From assembly GCA_963682025.1 (NCBI GenBank), contig OY821521.1, positions 101,681,111-101,745,110 on the forward strand: a DNA stretch of 64,000 nucleotides, in the 5' to 3' direction. The position numbers and the translations under genes were made by a program. Source of the DNA: Cordilura impudica (taxonomy: Eukaryota > Arthropoda > Insecta > Diptera > Scathophagidae). Of the stretch, positions 35,395 to 46,700 are shown one piece after another (position 1 is the stretch's first letter; every line of letters starts with the position of its first letter). Under the pieces are notes generated by a model. It searched no databases, was not told the origin of the DNA, and saw nothing but the letters and a program-made list of their open reading frames with translations.

Positions 35395-36045
35395 ATGGGC
35401 TCTAGTGATGAGTTCACTTATCTCAGCAGAACACTTCCCATTCTAATATCTGTAATACAGTCAACATTCCGACGATACTTCATTCTGAACGGCCTCCTTT
35501 GCACACGGTCCAGAAGCTTAAAAATAGACTGTGAAGTCCCTACATATACATATATAGGAGTTTCATTTCATTTTTGGTCGGATATAGGTCGTATAAATAG
35601 TAACGAGATAAGATGGGGTGAAGTAATTCTTACTCCTACTCCTACTCCTAGGGACTTGATTCCTAAATATCTGCACATTCCATGGATATATACGCCAATT
35701 ACTAAATGCCTCCTCTCTGGAACTGACTGCATTTTTGCATGACTGGTTAAACCAATACTTATATTTTCGTTGAGCCGGAATTATTTCACTATATTTGAAG
35801 CGCTTCAAAGTATAGAGTGTGAAAAGAAAACAGAAATGGTTGTGTGATTCTCTATCGCATCTTTTAATTCCTTCCGTATCGCCAATCTACTGGAGTAAAT
35901 TTTATTTTTAAGGTATCTATAATAGAAAAAGAATAGCGGCAGGGAACGGGCTTCGTCTAATCCAGATGTTTGAATGATGATACTAAGGAGGTGTTTCCTG
36001 TTGTTGGAAAGCAAATTCGAAATTCTCCACAGAAAATTCAAGTAA
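35395..36045 (-). pseudogene. Second non-LTR (LINE) remnant
   Basis: On the minus strand: PLFFFYYRYLKNKIYSSRLA and KELKDAI, then YKYWFNQSCKNAVSSREEAF (the linker between endonuclease and reverse transcriptase in LINEs), then directly a piece typical of the reverse transcriptase end, LDRVQRRPFRMKYRRNVDCI. The catalytic centre is missing, so an internal deletion is implied. Confidence 0.55.
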
Positions 36046-36589
36046 TTGGCACCGTGTATATTTAGGACACCCTAAATGTTTTTTTTTTTAATTCAGGTTG
36101 TGTGTTTATTATTATTATTATTATTTCCTTTAATCAAAACTTGAGGATGTGCGACCATTTTTATTAACCTGTCCCCACCTAAAGAAAACTTCCGGTATTC
36201 ATTGGAGTCTATTTTAAGACATTCAAATATATTAATATGTAAATGTTTTACTCAGATTAGTTTATATTTTCAGAAAGTATATGAAATGATTGATTCATTT
36301 TTAGTCCTGATTCCCATGTAATAAATATATCTAATATAAACTTAAATATACTTTCAGGCAGCACATTACGTTTTTCGCAAAATTATTTTTTGCTTCCCAA
36401 ATATTTTCACCTAATTCGATAACGTAGTTAAAGGTACGTATTACACATGGATCACATATGATTCGTTAAACATTAGACTCTATAGACCAAATAAACATTA
36501 CGTTTATAGTTTTTCATTGCCTGATATTGTTTTTTAAATGGCTTTAAAAATATAAATAATTAAACACTTATCATTTGGTGTGTGAGTCA

Positions 36590-37065
36590 ATTTAACTATA
36601 TCTGTTTGTCCGTCCGTTTGTGTGTTCAGAAAACCTTTTGCGTAAATCACAATTAGAATTTTTAAACTTATTAGGGCAAAATTCGGTACGAAAGCTTCTG
36701 TCGAATGAAGAACAATGATTAATGAAATTGAACGAATATAATCATGTTCAGACCTAAATCTAATACAAATTTATCCTATGTGTTGGATTTAAAATGTATA
36801 CTCGTATGTCTCGTATGTGTTTATTATATCCATAAATCATTATTCCAAATGTAAATTGTGTAGAGATATAGTCCGCCATATAAAGCTGCTTCGCGGTATT
36901 CAACTAAATCCGTCCAAAGACATTCAAACAAAATATATTTTTCAATTAGTTGGTATATGATCTTGAACATATAAATGAGCCGGTAAAATATGGTCACAAT
37001 TGCACAATTTCTTGAACATTCCCTATATAATTTCTGCATTGAAATAAACTGGCAACATATGTTAG
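36590..37065 (-). mobile_element. DINE-1-like element, diverged fragment
   Basis: Reverse orientation; recognisable by GTCCGTCCGTTTGTGTG, CATGTTCAGACCTA and GTTTATTATATCCAT in the order expected, but with many differences and no termini. Confidence 0.6.
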
Positions 37066-37191
37066 GTTTGTGTAATTTTTATACTCTCCACACCAAATTT
37101 TTTCAAAAAAGTATTTAGTTATTTATTAGTTATTTATTGGTGTAAGAATTTTTTTTATAATTTATTTTATTTTACAAATTATTCAATATAA

Positions 37192-37558
37192 TCTATAATA
37201 TTAAAACGCTAGGCGATTTCTTGTGAATGATGTTTTGTTCTATCGTTTTATACCGATTTTGACCAAACGTTATTATTTGAAAGGTATTTCTTTTTAGCCG
37301 TTTTACAGATTTACAGATTTTTAAATTTTTTCTTTTATTTTTGAATAAATTGCATTTAAAATTGGTACTAACACACACATAAAATTATACAATGCAATTA
37401 AATTTGTTAATGTGTTTGCAATAAAAATGTGTTTGTTTTTTTGTGTTGATTTGCGAATTGGCTATAATTGATTAGGACACCTTTAGGGTCTTTATGTAAT
37501 GAAAAAATAAAATTTTTCTAGAATTTGCACTCGAATTTCGAGGGCTGGAAACTGCCAG
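37192..37558 (+). mobile_element. Small non-autonomous Helitron, copy 3
   Basis: Opposite orientation to the other two: starts A|TCTATAATATTAAAACGC, ends with hairpin CTCGAATTTCGAG and a degenerate CCAG|T terminus. Confidence 0.77.
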
Positions 37559-38046
37559 TAATAATAATGAAGCCTCAGAGCCAATTAGGCATTATTGAGG
37601 CAAGTTGGCAAAAATGATATATCTCATTAAAATTATTTATTATAAGTGTATGCAGATATAAAAAATATTTAAATTTATGTATAATAATATTTGAGCATTT
37701 TGAGATCGGGGTGCTTACATCAGAAGTTCTCTATATTTGCTAATAAATACTCCTTTAACGATATTTTGAAAGTTGAAATTCTATTAATTGCTTTAAGATT
37801 TTGTGGTAAATTATTGTATTTGCGATTACCCATAAACTCCACACGTTGTTTGGTTGTTTCCAATCTACGTCGGGATACTGCTAAATTACCATTGCTTTTG
37901 GTATTGATTCAATGTTGAATCCATGTAAGTTTTATTGGGCGATGTCCAACATTGAAGACATATAGTCTTGTTGGGTAAGTTATAGGAAGATTCCAAAAAA
38001 AGTTTTCAAAGCTTTCTTTTGTATCCGCTGAAGTGACTTTAGTTCA

Positions 38047-40475
38047 TTACTTTTTATATCCGTATCCGTATATAATGGCTAAATAATTCAAATGAGTCTG
38101 AATCAAAGAATTATAGATTAAAATTATTGTATCTTTATTAAGCTTCTTTTTAAATTTATATAATAAGCCAATACTTTGGGCTTTTTTCATCTTTATATAT
38201 TGTAATTCAAGGTTGCTTCCAAGATTGTTCTGTAGATTTATACCTAAGTACTTAATAGAACTCACTTCGACAATTTGCTTGCCATCAACCAAAACCGTAA
38301 AACTATTATTGTTGCGACAGCTCGTCTGAAATCTTAGGCCGAGGCCACGCAATGAGCGGCAAAGCGGCGAGCGGCACAGCGGTGAGCGGCAAAAAATTAA
38401 AACATATGAAATACTACTACGGCTAAGCGGCGCCGCTCAGGAATAGAACTTGTTCTAATTTTTGGTTGGTTTCTGAGCGACAAAGAATAAAAATGGCAAA
38501 AAATGGCTTTTCTTTGTTTTGTCAATCTGTAGCGCGATTCAGTAACTTCTTATAACGATAATTGAATCGTTAAAAAAAGAAAACAAGAAAATTATCGATT
38601 TTGGTATTCAGTAAAATTTTTAAACGATATTCACTAACGACAACCATTTTTGTGTTGTTTTTCAATCGATAAAAAATGAAAAAAGGTGGAAATGTAGTCA
38701 TACATAAATAAAGATAATAAAATAGTGAAAATATTTTGCTTTTATTATAAAAACTTTTTATATAAATAATAAATAATAAGACTGACAATGGCATTTTGAC
38801 AACTAACTGCACATAAATGACGCTCAGTAATAAGCCACTTGCCGCTCAAACTCACCGCTCTGCCGCTCATTGCGTGGCCTCGGCCTTAGCAATTGTGTTT
38901 TATTTGCATGCAGTACAAATTTGTTTTTTGTCATATACTCACAGATTAAACTGCGTCTCGTCCCATATATACTTTGATTGCTGTTTTGTGCTTGTATGGA
39001 TAAGAAACACTTATGCCATCGGCATACATAAGAAGCTTTCCGAACAAACAAAGGTTTTTTATCTTATTTATAAAAATTGTAAATAATAAAGGCCCCAGTA
39101 CACTGCCTTGGGGTACGCCGCACTCAATCAGATGAAAAGAACTTTTAAGATTGCCAATCTGAACAAATTGTTTGCGATTAGTTAGATAACTTTGCATAAG
39201 CAAAGTATTTAAGATTTTGTAGCAGAATATCGTGGTCAATGAGATCGAAAACTATAGTTAATCATAAAAATATCAGCTACACCGCTGTATCCACCATCAA
39301 ATCCTTTACAAATATAATTGACAATATTAACAACCGCTTCCTCTGTTCAATAGCCTTTTCGAAATCCATATTGAAAGTCATTAAGTAGATTATTGTTCTG
39401 CATAAAGCTTGAAATTTGATTATATAAAATCCGTTACCGATAGCAAATAATACAGCAATTGGTCAATACTGATCCGTTGTTGTAGCATTATTCATTCAAG
39501 TTTATTATTTCTTCATGAGTGGTATACCCAAAGTTAAACATGACATTTTTATGAGTCAGCGTTCTTAAAGAATTGCAATTATCTAATGGAAAACATTGAA
39601 TTTGCAGTCTTAAAGCTTAAATTGATTGAACAAAGTATTCGTTTAAAACCTCACTTTTTGCAAATCATCTAAAATAGCATTTCTATTGGTATGATTAATA
39701 TTAATGGATTTTTTTGTTGTTCTTTCATGGGCTTCGTACAAAAATTTCAAACTTTATTTACAGGTTCTTGGTTTTGAGTCTAAATTCCAATTAGACACGA
39801 AATTATGTTATGGTCTGATAGTTTACATTCCAATGAGTCTATATATATTGGCATATAAATGTTGCTGTAAATTTAGTCGATGCATGTTCCACTTGCAGAG
39901 CGTGTTATCTATGAATGGCAATTTTTAAAATCATAATTTGGTAAAATATTTACAACTTCTTTTGACGGAACAATGTCTAAACAACCTATGTTGGTATCAC
40001 CAGCAAAAATACATGGATTACGACCATAACGAAGAGAGATTTTCCAATAATGATAAAAATGTATTTGAATCACATCTTTGGGATTTATAGTTTTTCCATT
40101 TAGCCTAGGTTTTTCCAGAGCTAATACTATTGAATTGAAGAAATTTTTACTTTCACGAGCATCAATTGTGTACTTCAGATTATTACGGACAAATACTGAG
40201 GTACCACCATAACTATCGGATGTATAACAATGAACAGCAGTGTAAGCAGAAATATTATAAATTTGAATAAGGTCCTATTGAAATCAGGTTTCCTGAACTG
40301 CAATTATGCAAGGTAGTCGTGGCAATTTAGTAATTAAATTTTTGAATTTATTAAATTCTCCAATCGCTGAATTACTCCTGATGTTAATTAATATAATGTT
40401 AAAGAATAAACTCGAAATACTGTTACAATGATTTTCAAATGATTTTAAATTACAGAAATATTGGTTAGAAATCAT
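38047..40475 (-). pseudogene. LINE endonuclease / reverse transcriptase, broken
   Basis: Minus-strand order: NIRSNSAIGEFNKFKNLITK and IIAVQET (apurinic-type endonuclease start), SDSYGGTSVFVRNN, FAGDTNIGCLD (the GD-N metal-site motif), then reverse transcriptase FHLIECGVPQGSVLGPLLFT and LLMYADGISVSY, where the catalytic YADD box reads YADG, and after the MITE the end of the reverse transcriptase SIKYLGINLQNNL and LIYNSLIQTHLNY. Several stops and shifts separate the pieces, so the copy is dead. Confidence 0.8.
38337..38885. mobile_element. PIF/Harbinger-type MITE
   Basis: 549 bp with inverted ends GGCCGAGGCCACGCAATGAG and target copies TTA on both sides (38334-38336, 38886-38888). The inverted ends carry repeated GAGCGGC motifs. 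No coding capacity. It splits the reverse transcriptase of a non-LTR element. Confidence 0.8.
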
Positions 40476-40984
40476 TGAAAAAATAAGATAATATAAACAA
40501 AATCCTTATGGGGATACATAAACCTCATCATCATCATCGGCTACAGCAATGGGTAATATACGATATTAGTTGTTGCTTCCATTAATAGCTGACCGACATC
40601 ATCCTCAGTTCCAATGAATTTCGGTTTCGAGAGATCACTTTTCTTATAAAAGATTCTTCCACGAGTAGCATAAATTGATGAAGAATTCACAGTTTTCGAA
40701 GTTTTAGCAAAATTGAATAAAATTGAAAGTGTGTCGCGACTCAGATAGTCATTGACAAAAACGAATTTTTTTCCCTTTCTACTTTGGTTTAACAGACATC
40801 AGTTTTTCTTTTGATTTTTTCAGTTAAATTTTACAATTATAGTTTTCTTCTCATTAGGCTCCAACTCCACTTTATGAGTATTACTTTAAAAAACTTTTGA
40901 TATAAATAAATTTAATAAAATTAAAAACTTTGTTGAGGAGTTGCAAAAAAAAAATTTCGTTCTCAGTATAGTGTTGCCAACTCT

Positions 40985-41605
40985 TGTCCACCTTAAATGT
41001 TACCATTTTTTTAAAAAAGCATCTTTTTTTGATAAGTACCCTTTTCTAAAAAAGTACTACTTTTTTTAAAATGTAACCTTTTTTAAACACGTAATTTTTT
41101 TTAAAGTACCCTGTTTTTAAAATAAAATACCCTTTATATAAAAAAAGTTCCCTTTTTAAACAAAGTGCAGCCTTTTTAAAATTTTCGCTTTTTTTAAAGT
41201 ACCTTTTTTTTAAAAAATACCCTTTTTTAAAAACAGTGCCCTCTCTTAAAAAGTAGTAGTAAATCGTTTTTTTAAATATAATTCTTTTGAAGAAGTACTC
41301 GTTTAAACAAAATAGTTTTTTTTTCAAAAAATATATTTTTAAAAGTAACGTTTTTTAAAAGTATGTACACGATATTTAACACGTATTCCTTTTAAAAAAG
41401 TACTTTTTATTAAAAGTGCCCTTTTTAAGTACCCTTTCTTAAAAATGTAGCCTTTTTTTAAAATTACCCCTTTATTAAAACGTACCTTTTTTAAAATAAC
41501 TATATTTTTAAAAATATTCTTTTTTTAAAAAGGTATTTTTTTAAAATAAGCAACCTTTGAAAAAAGTACCTTTTTTAAAAATTACCCTTTTTAATAAGTA
41601 CCCTA
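40985..41605. repeat. Low-complexity TTTTTTAAAAAGTACCC array
   Basis: About 620 bp of degenerate short units, each built from T-run, A-run and GTACC or GCC. The T/A runs make each unit nearly self-complementary. A shorter patch of similar texture lies at about 7605-7760. Any open frame here is an artefact. Confidence 0.8.
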
Positions 41606-41619
41606 TTTTTAGAGATTTT

Positions 41620-41894
41620 TATCGAAGAATCATTTGAAATTTTTATGAAATACGGTATGACTTCTAAAGTCTCGAAACATTCTTATAGAAATCAAACTTT
41701 GGGTCTTATAACTCCGCGGCACGCTGACTGCCTTAAATATTGAATATCATTGGTGAAGTACTTAGTGAACTTATAGGTTTTCCACTCTAGTAAGTGAAAA
41801 ATAATGAAATTTTTCAGATATTAATTAATTCTTTCTTTAGAATTGGTTGCATCAAAAATTCGGCACAGCCGAATTTAAGCCTCTTACTTGTTTT
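41620..41894 (-). repeat. Dispersed repeat with hairpin plus CTTACTTG terminus
   Basis: On the plus strand the right end reads AATTCGGCACAGCCGAATTT then AAGCCTCTTACTTG|T: a hairpin followed by a short tail, like the terminus of the DINE-1-like family. A related piece starts at 12906. Confidence 0.55.
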
Positions 41895-43482
41895 ATATCC
41901 ATTACTGACTTCACGCACCATGGTTGGAACTAAGAGTTGGAGTTTATATAAAACTTCACTAGTATTTTACTAATCGGCTAACTTGAGTTCTCATTTAATA
42001 CGATCCCATCGGCCAACATAGTCAGAACGCTTTCAGATGAACACGGATTTATAATAAAAGAATAATGCTTAAAGTCTGCAACAAATTAAAAAAGTATATG
42101 TTTTGAAAAGTACAAGTGTTTGCTTACTTTCTATTTAATTTACAGCTCTTTGGGCAAGCTGGATCGATCACACGCCTGGCAAACTGTATACTGCAGCAAA
42201 ATGAGTCAAGGCTATGTAAATTTACGAAACATTAAACTACATACTCTAAAACGAGAAAAATATGTTCCAATTACGATCGTCCCCACACTGGGTATCGGAA
42301 TTCTGCATAGTGACCTTTGTGCAATATTCCTCGATGTAGATGCAGAAAAAGAAACGGTATAACGCTTCATCTCTCAATGTCCAACATATGCTCACTGGAG
42401 TTGTCTAGACAACATCATTCACAATATTAACATCTGAGTTGGCTTCTATGCGGCTACCTCATTAGTCTAAACTAATTATATATTGACATTTTTAGAAGTC
42501 ATTTAAAAGAACTTCCTATAGAAGGGGAAGATCGTCACCAGTTGAAACTTAGTATGCAAAGAAAGTTCTTAAGCACTTTCCACTTTTTTAGCTTTGTGTG
42601 GCCTAAGTTTTATTTTTATCATTTATATAATTGGAACTTTATTAATGTAAAGCTAAAGGAAAACCGACTGGTGATGTAAGTGATCAAGGTTTTGCTTGGC
42701 AACTAAAAAACCTTGGTTTATCATTACCATTTGAATTGTAATGCAAAAAGTAATGACTCTCATATTGATATAAATATTAGATACTTCCTATGTAGTGACG
42801 AAACCTATTGTCATTATTTCTTCTAGAGTAACTAATTCTTTCTATCACTACATGGTTATGTGCGGGTGACACCACTACTAGTGAGTGAACACTTTTGATT
42901 TCGTATTACAAAACTTATTACGTGTAACTTTTTCGAGATAGTTGTTCTACCTTTAATGAAACCAAAAGCTTCCTTTCTACAAAAGTTAATAATTTCTAAA
43001 ATTCGTAGCTCTCTTTCTCATTTCATTATTTCATTATTCATTTACGAAAAACCATAATCAATTGTAACTGAAACATATAATCCGCAAAGTAATAGTTATA
43101 GTAACATTCAATTAGTAAAATAGGCACTTTTGCTAATGGCCAATTTTGTCATAACGATATCCTTTCCACCAGTAGTGTACAGTTTTAAAATACTCGTACA
43201 ATTGAGAGAGGCGTCAATTAGTGGTAGTGTAACCAAATAACACTTAAGGCTATTTAAGTGGCAAAATTTTGTGAAAAACCTTCAATGGCATTACAAAAAT
43301 TGTTCGACACTGATTGCTTATTTAATTTTTCGCATACGACTTGATAATTTCCGTTTCCTTAGCAACTGTGCGCTGTGCTTTTACACGAAATATTTGTGGC
43401 TTGCATGTGGTTGAATATTTGTTTTTAAGTCGTCTCAAAACAGACGACAGTTTTTAGTTTTTATCATTGCTGTGCTTCAAAG
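41895..43482. other. Upstream region of Or43a
   Basis: Apart from the weak candidate exon at 42150 nothing is recognised. It presumably contains the Or43a promoter, but no TATA box or initiator could be singled out. Confidence 0.4.
42150..42362 (+). other. Candidate exon of unknown gene
   Basis: A strong acceptor (CTATTTAATTTACAG) precedes a 70-codon open stretch with balanced codon use (LGKLDRSHAWQTVYCSKMSQ, IVPTLGIGILHSDLCAIFLD) ending in ACG then GTATAA, a possible donor. No homology is recognised and no partner exon was found. It may be a decayed gene or chance. Confidence 0.25.
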
Positions 43483-43785
43483 ATGTTTGAAGACAATCCA
43501 ATGTTGGCGATAAATGTGAAGTTGTGGCAATATTTGTCAGTGATATTTCCGGGTCGTGGAAATAACTGGCGTGTGTATGTATTTGTTTTGCCAGTCTGTG
43601 TTATGAATGGAATGCAATTTGTATATTTATTTCGGATGTGGGGTGATTTGGCGCCATTCATATTAAATATATTTTTTGCGGCTGCTATATTTGATGCTCT
43701 ATTACGTACGTGCCTTGTCATTATCAATCGGGATAAATTTGAAGCGTTGATATTGGAATTGGTCTCAATGTATAATGAAATTAGT
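43483..43785 (+). CDS. Or43a: Or43a exon 1
   Basis: 101 codons from ATG to a phase-0 donor AGT|GTAAGT. It encodes the cytoplasmic N-terminus (starting [15 protein letters not shown]) and the first two membrane segments. The start is the first ATG of an open frame and the N-terminal motif aligns with the Or43a start, so I trust it. Reading past the donor hits a stop within three codons. Confidence 0.92.
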
Positions 43786-46700
43786 GTAAGTGGACTGCTA
43801 TAAAGAAGTGAATAGTAATAGCCAATCAATAGTATTATTTGTTATTTTTCAATGTCTTCCTTAAAAATTTGTATATTAGATATATAAAAAGTATTGTCGT
43901 ATTTGGTTTATCTAAACCAAAGAATTTGATACGGATAAACCAATAACAAATAAGGTTATGAATCGAATCCGAATGAAAAAATAACCAGAAAAAAAACGTA
44001 TATTCTATTTGACTCTCAAAATCTTACTAAATAGATATTTTTAAAATACAAACTCCATTCAAAAATCTTTATACAGTAATTCAAAAGAAAAAATTATATT
44101 TATAGTCCGCATTCAGATCATCAATCAATTACTATCGAGTTTATATTGTATCTGTGTCATGTTTTAGGTAGTAATCGTAACAGACTGAAAATTATTGATG
44201 AATTGACGAGTATCGGTATATGCACTGGTACATAAGGCGAATTTTTTTACATTAATTCTGGTGCTTTAAGTTGAATATTCTCTAAAACCGCCAGATAATT
44301 GTTCATTTACTTTCTGAGTTCATGATAGTCGAATAAAACAGTCAACACGTCTTTGCCAGGAGCCATTTGGATGCTTGTTGCTTAGTTTGCATGTAAAATT
44401 CATAAACTAACGACTCGTCGCCAGTAAATATGTGTTCCATGTGATTTTTATTCAAATTTGTTCCGCACACATGTTCTTAGCTATCGGCGATGATCTTTTT
44501 GAAGATTGTAGGGTTTTTATATCATAAAATTCCGGTAATTTTTTAACAGAATGTTTCACTGCTTCTTTCTTATTTTGTAAGGGCCCTTTCGATTGAACAA
44601 TTCTAATTACCTTATTAGATTTTGTTATAGTGACCTCATGTGCTAACCAACATGCTAACCCAACATGTTCTTCCTCATTACTTTTCATTTGCCAAAACGG
44701 AAGATCACCAACAACTTGAGAAATCTTTCTAGCTAATACGAAAATACTTCTTCTCTAATCTAACACTTTTTATTTTTTTGGTATATTTACTATAGCAAAG
44801 TAATGATATGTATGCAAGCAACATTTTAAATAAAGCAACAATAGCAGCACGGAAAATATCAATTTTCAATTTAACAGCTTCCTTTTGTGACATAGTAGGA
44901 GCTTTATTATATCCTTTGATAATTGAAGGAAGAGGTATGTTTTTAAAATATTCTCTATATAATGTGTGTTATTTTTTGTGTACTTTACAATCAAGAAAAT
45001 TTCTAATTTGAAATTCCTTAACAGTTCATCCCTTTGGAGTTGCTTTACCGGGTGTTGATATGACTGCTTCTCCAGTTTATGAAATTTTCTACATAATGCA
45101 ATTTCCCACACCTGTGATATTAACGGTAATGTACATGCCATTCGTTAGTTTATTTGCGTCATTTGCAATGTTCGGAAAATCAGCTTTAATAATTTTGCAA
45201 CACAAAATCAAGAGCATTTGTGATGGTAAAAATGAAGAAAAAAAGTTTGAAGCTCTAATGAATTGTATTATGTATTACAATCGTCTTGTAAGGTAAGAAA
45301 ATATTCTCTTGCTCCAAGTTTCTGGATAATTTATATAAAAGTGTATTTATACGAAAATGAAAAATACAGTATATAAAGTGTTTGAAATAATAAAATTTGA
45401 ATTGCTTGTGTAAAAATTTGAGGCCGATCGAGATGTTTCCGTGCATTATTGTGAATCGACTATAAAAACCTAAATTTTGAGGAAGACAGGTTCAAAATTC
45501 AAAAATAATTTTTTATACCTAGTCGAATATTCTCGGGCTATATATATATAGTGTTATCTGCGGATTATTCTTCTTGCGGAAATTGAAAAAAATTCTGAAA
45601 CCGAAATATTATTATTAGACGTCGATTTTTTAATTGGTTTTTATTCTCTTTGTTTTAATCCATATATCACATTTTTCAATTTCCTTTGAAAAAATTTTCA
45701 ATTATTCCAAATTTAATATTATTCGTCATTAGGATAAATGGGGCAAGCAATATCCAAACAAATAAATAGTTAATATCGGCGTAACTAATATCAAGTAGAA
45801 ACTAATACCAAGAAAAAATATTTAGTTAATTTTATAAAAGTTAAAATTTTTGGAATTTTTTTAATCGTTATTTTTATTATATGCTTAGTGTCTGCATGAC
45901 ATAAAATTATGATCGGCTTAAAATTTCACAAAATCAAATTTCAATATTGTACCACTAATGTACCTAAGCACTCACCCACAGGGTGGATGTTTGGGTATGG
46001 GATTGAGCCTTTCGATGGTCACAGTACAAGCTGTTTAGAGCTAAAGTGGTAGTAGCTTTGCTACGAAGTCTGACCGGATGCTATATATATATCTGGTACC
46101 ACGGGTAGTCAGGAGCCCTGAAATCACAGATTCCAGCTGGCTTTACAGGTACGACCCTTAGGGACATATCGCGGTGGTATATACCCAAAATCGCGGGGAG
46201 CGCACAGCTCGATGTGGAGTTGCATTCAACCGGGCGGTTTGAACAGCAGAGGTGTTTAGATAGGCCTCGATTTCTCACTAGGAGTGGGATTTGTTGCACA
46301 AATGCGCAAATCTTGAGTTGGTACCTGAGTGTAGTTTTTCCTCCACAAGAGGTGGAGAGTCGTGGTAAAATCAAATTTTATCCGCCACTGTGTATTAAAA
46401 TTTAGAATCAATAAAAACAAGTAAGAAAATAATAGTCGGTCGAGACCGACTATACAATACCCTATACCATGCGTTTAGAGACCCTATCTCTCAAGCCCAA
46501 CTAACTGGATATAGAAAATAAGCATAAACCAAATTTGAGTGGGATTTTTATTAATTTTTTTGGCTGCAGATATGAAAAAGTTCATATCGGATGCTATATC
46601 TATATGGGGACTAGGCCCAAAAATGGACCGATCCTGACCATGTTTGGTAAAGTATCTTGTATTTTGCAAAAATATATACAAACAAAATTTGAGAAGAATC

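Larger units (their letters stand above)
37700..40480 (-). mobile_element. Non-LTR retrotransposon remnant (Jockey/CR1-like)
   Basis: On the minus strand, endonuclease pieces (about 40475-39700) are followed by reverse transcriptase pieces (39239-38890 and 38352-38047) and a decayed tail to about 37700. It is interrupted by the Harbinger-type MITE at 38337-38885. Clade is judged by general resemblance only. Confidence 0.78.

Noticed and set aside
41046..41327. 93-codon lysine/phenylalanine-rich ORF
   Set aside because: Product of the low-complexity T/A array, with no codon bias or homology.
43464..43829. 121-codon minus-strand ORF
   Set aside because: Antisense shadow of Or43a exon 1.
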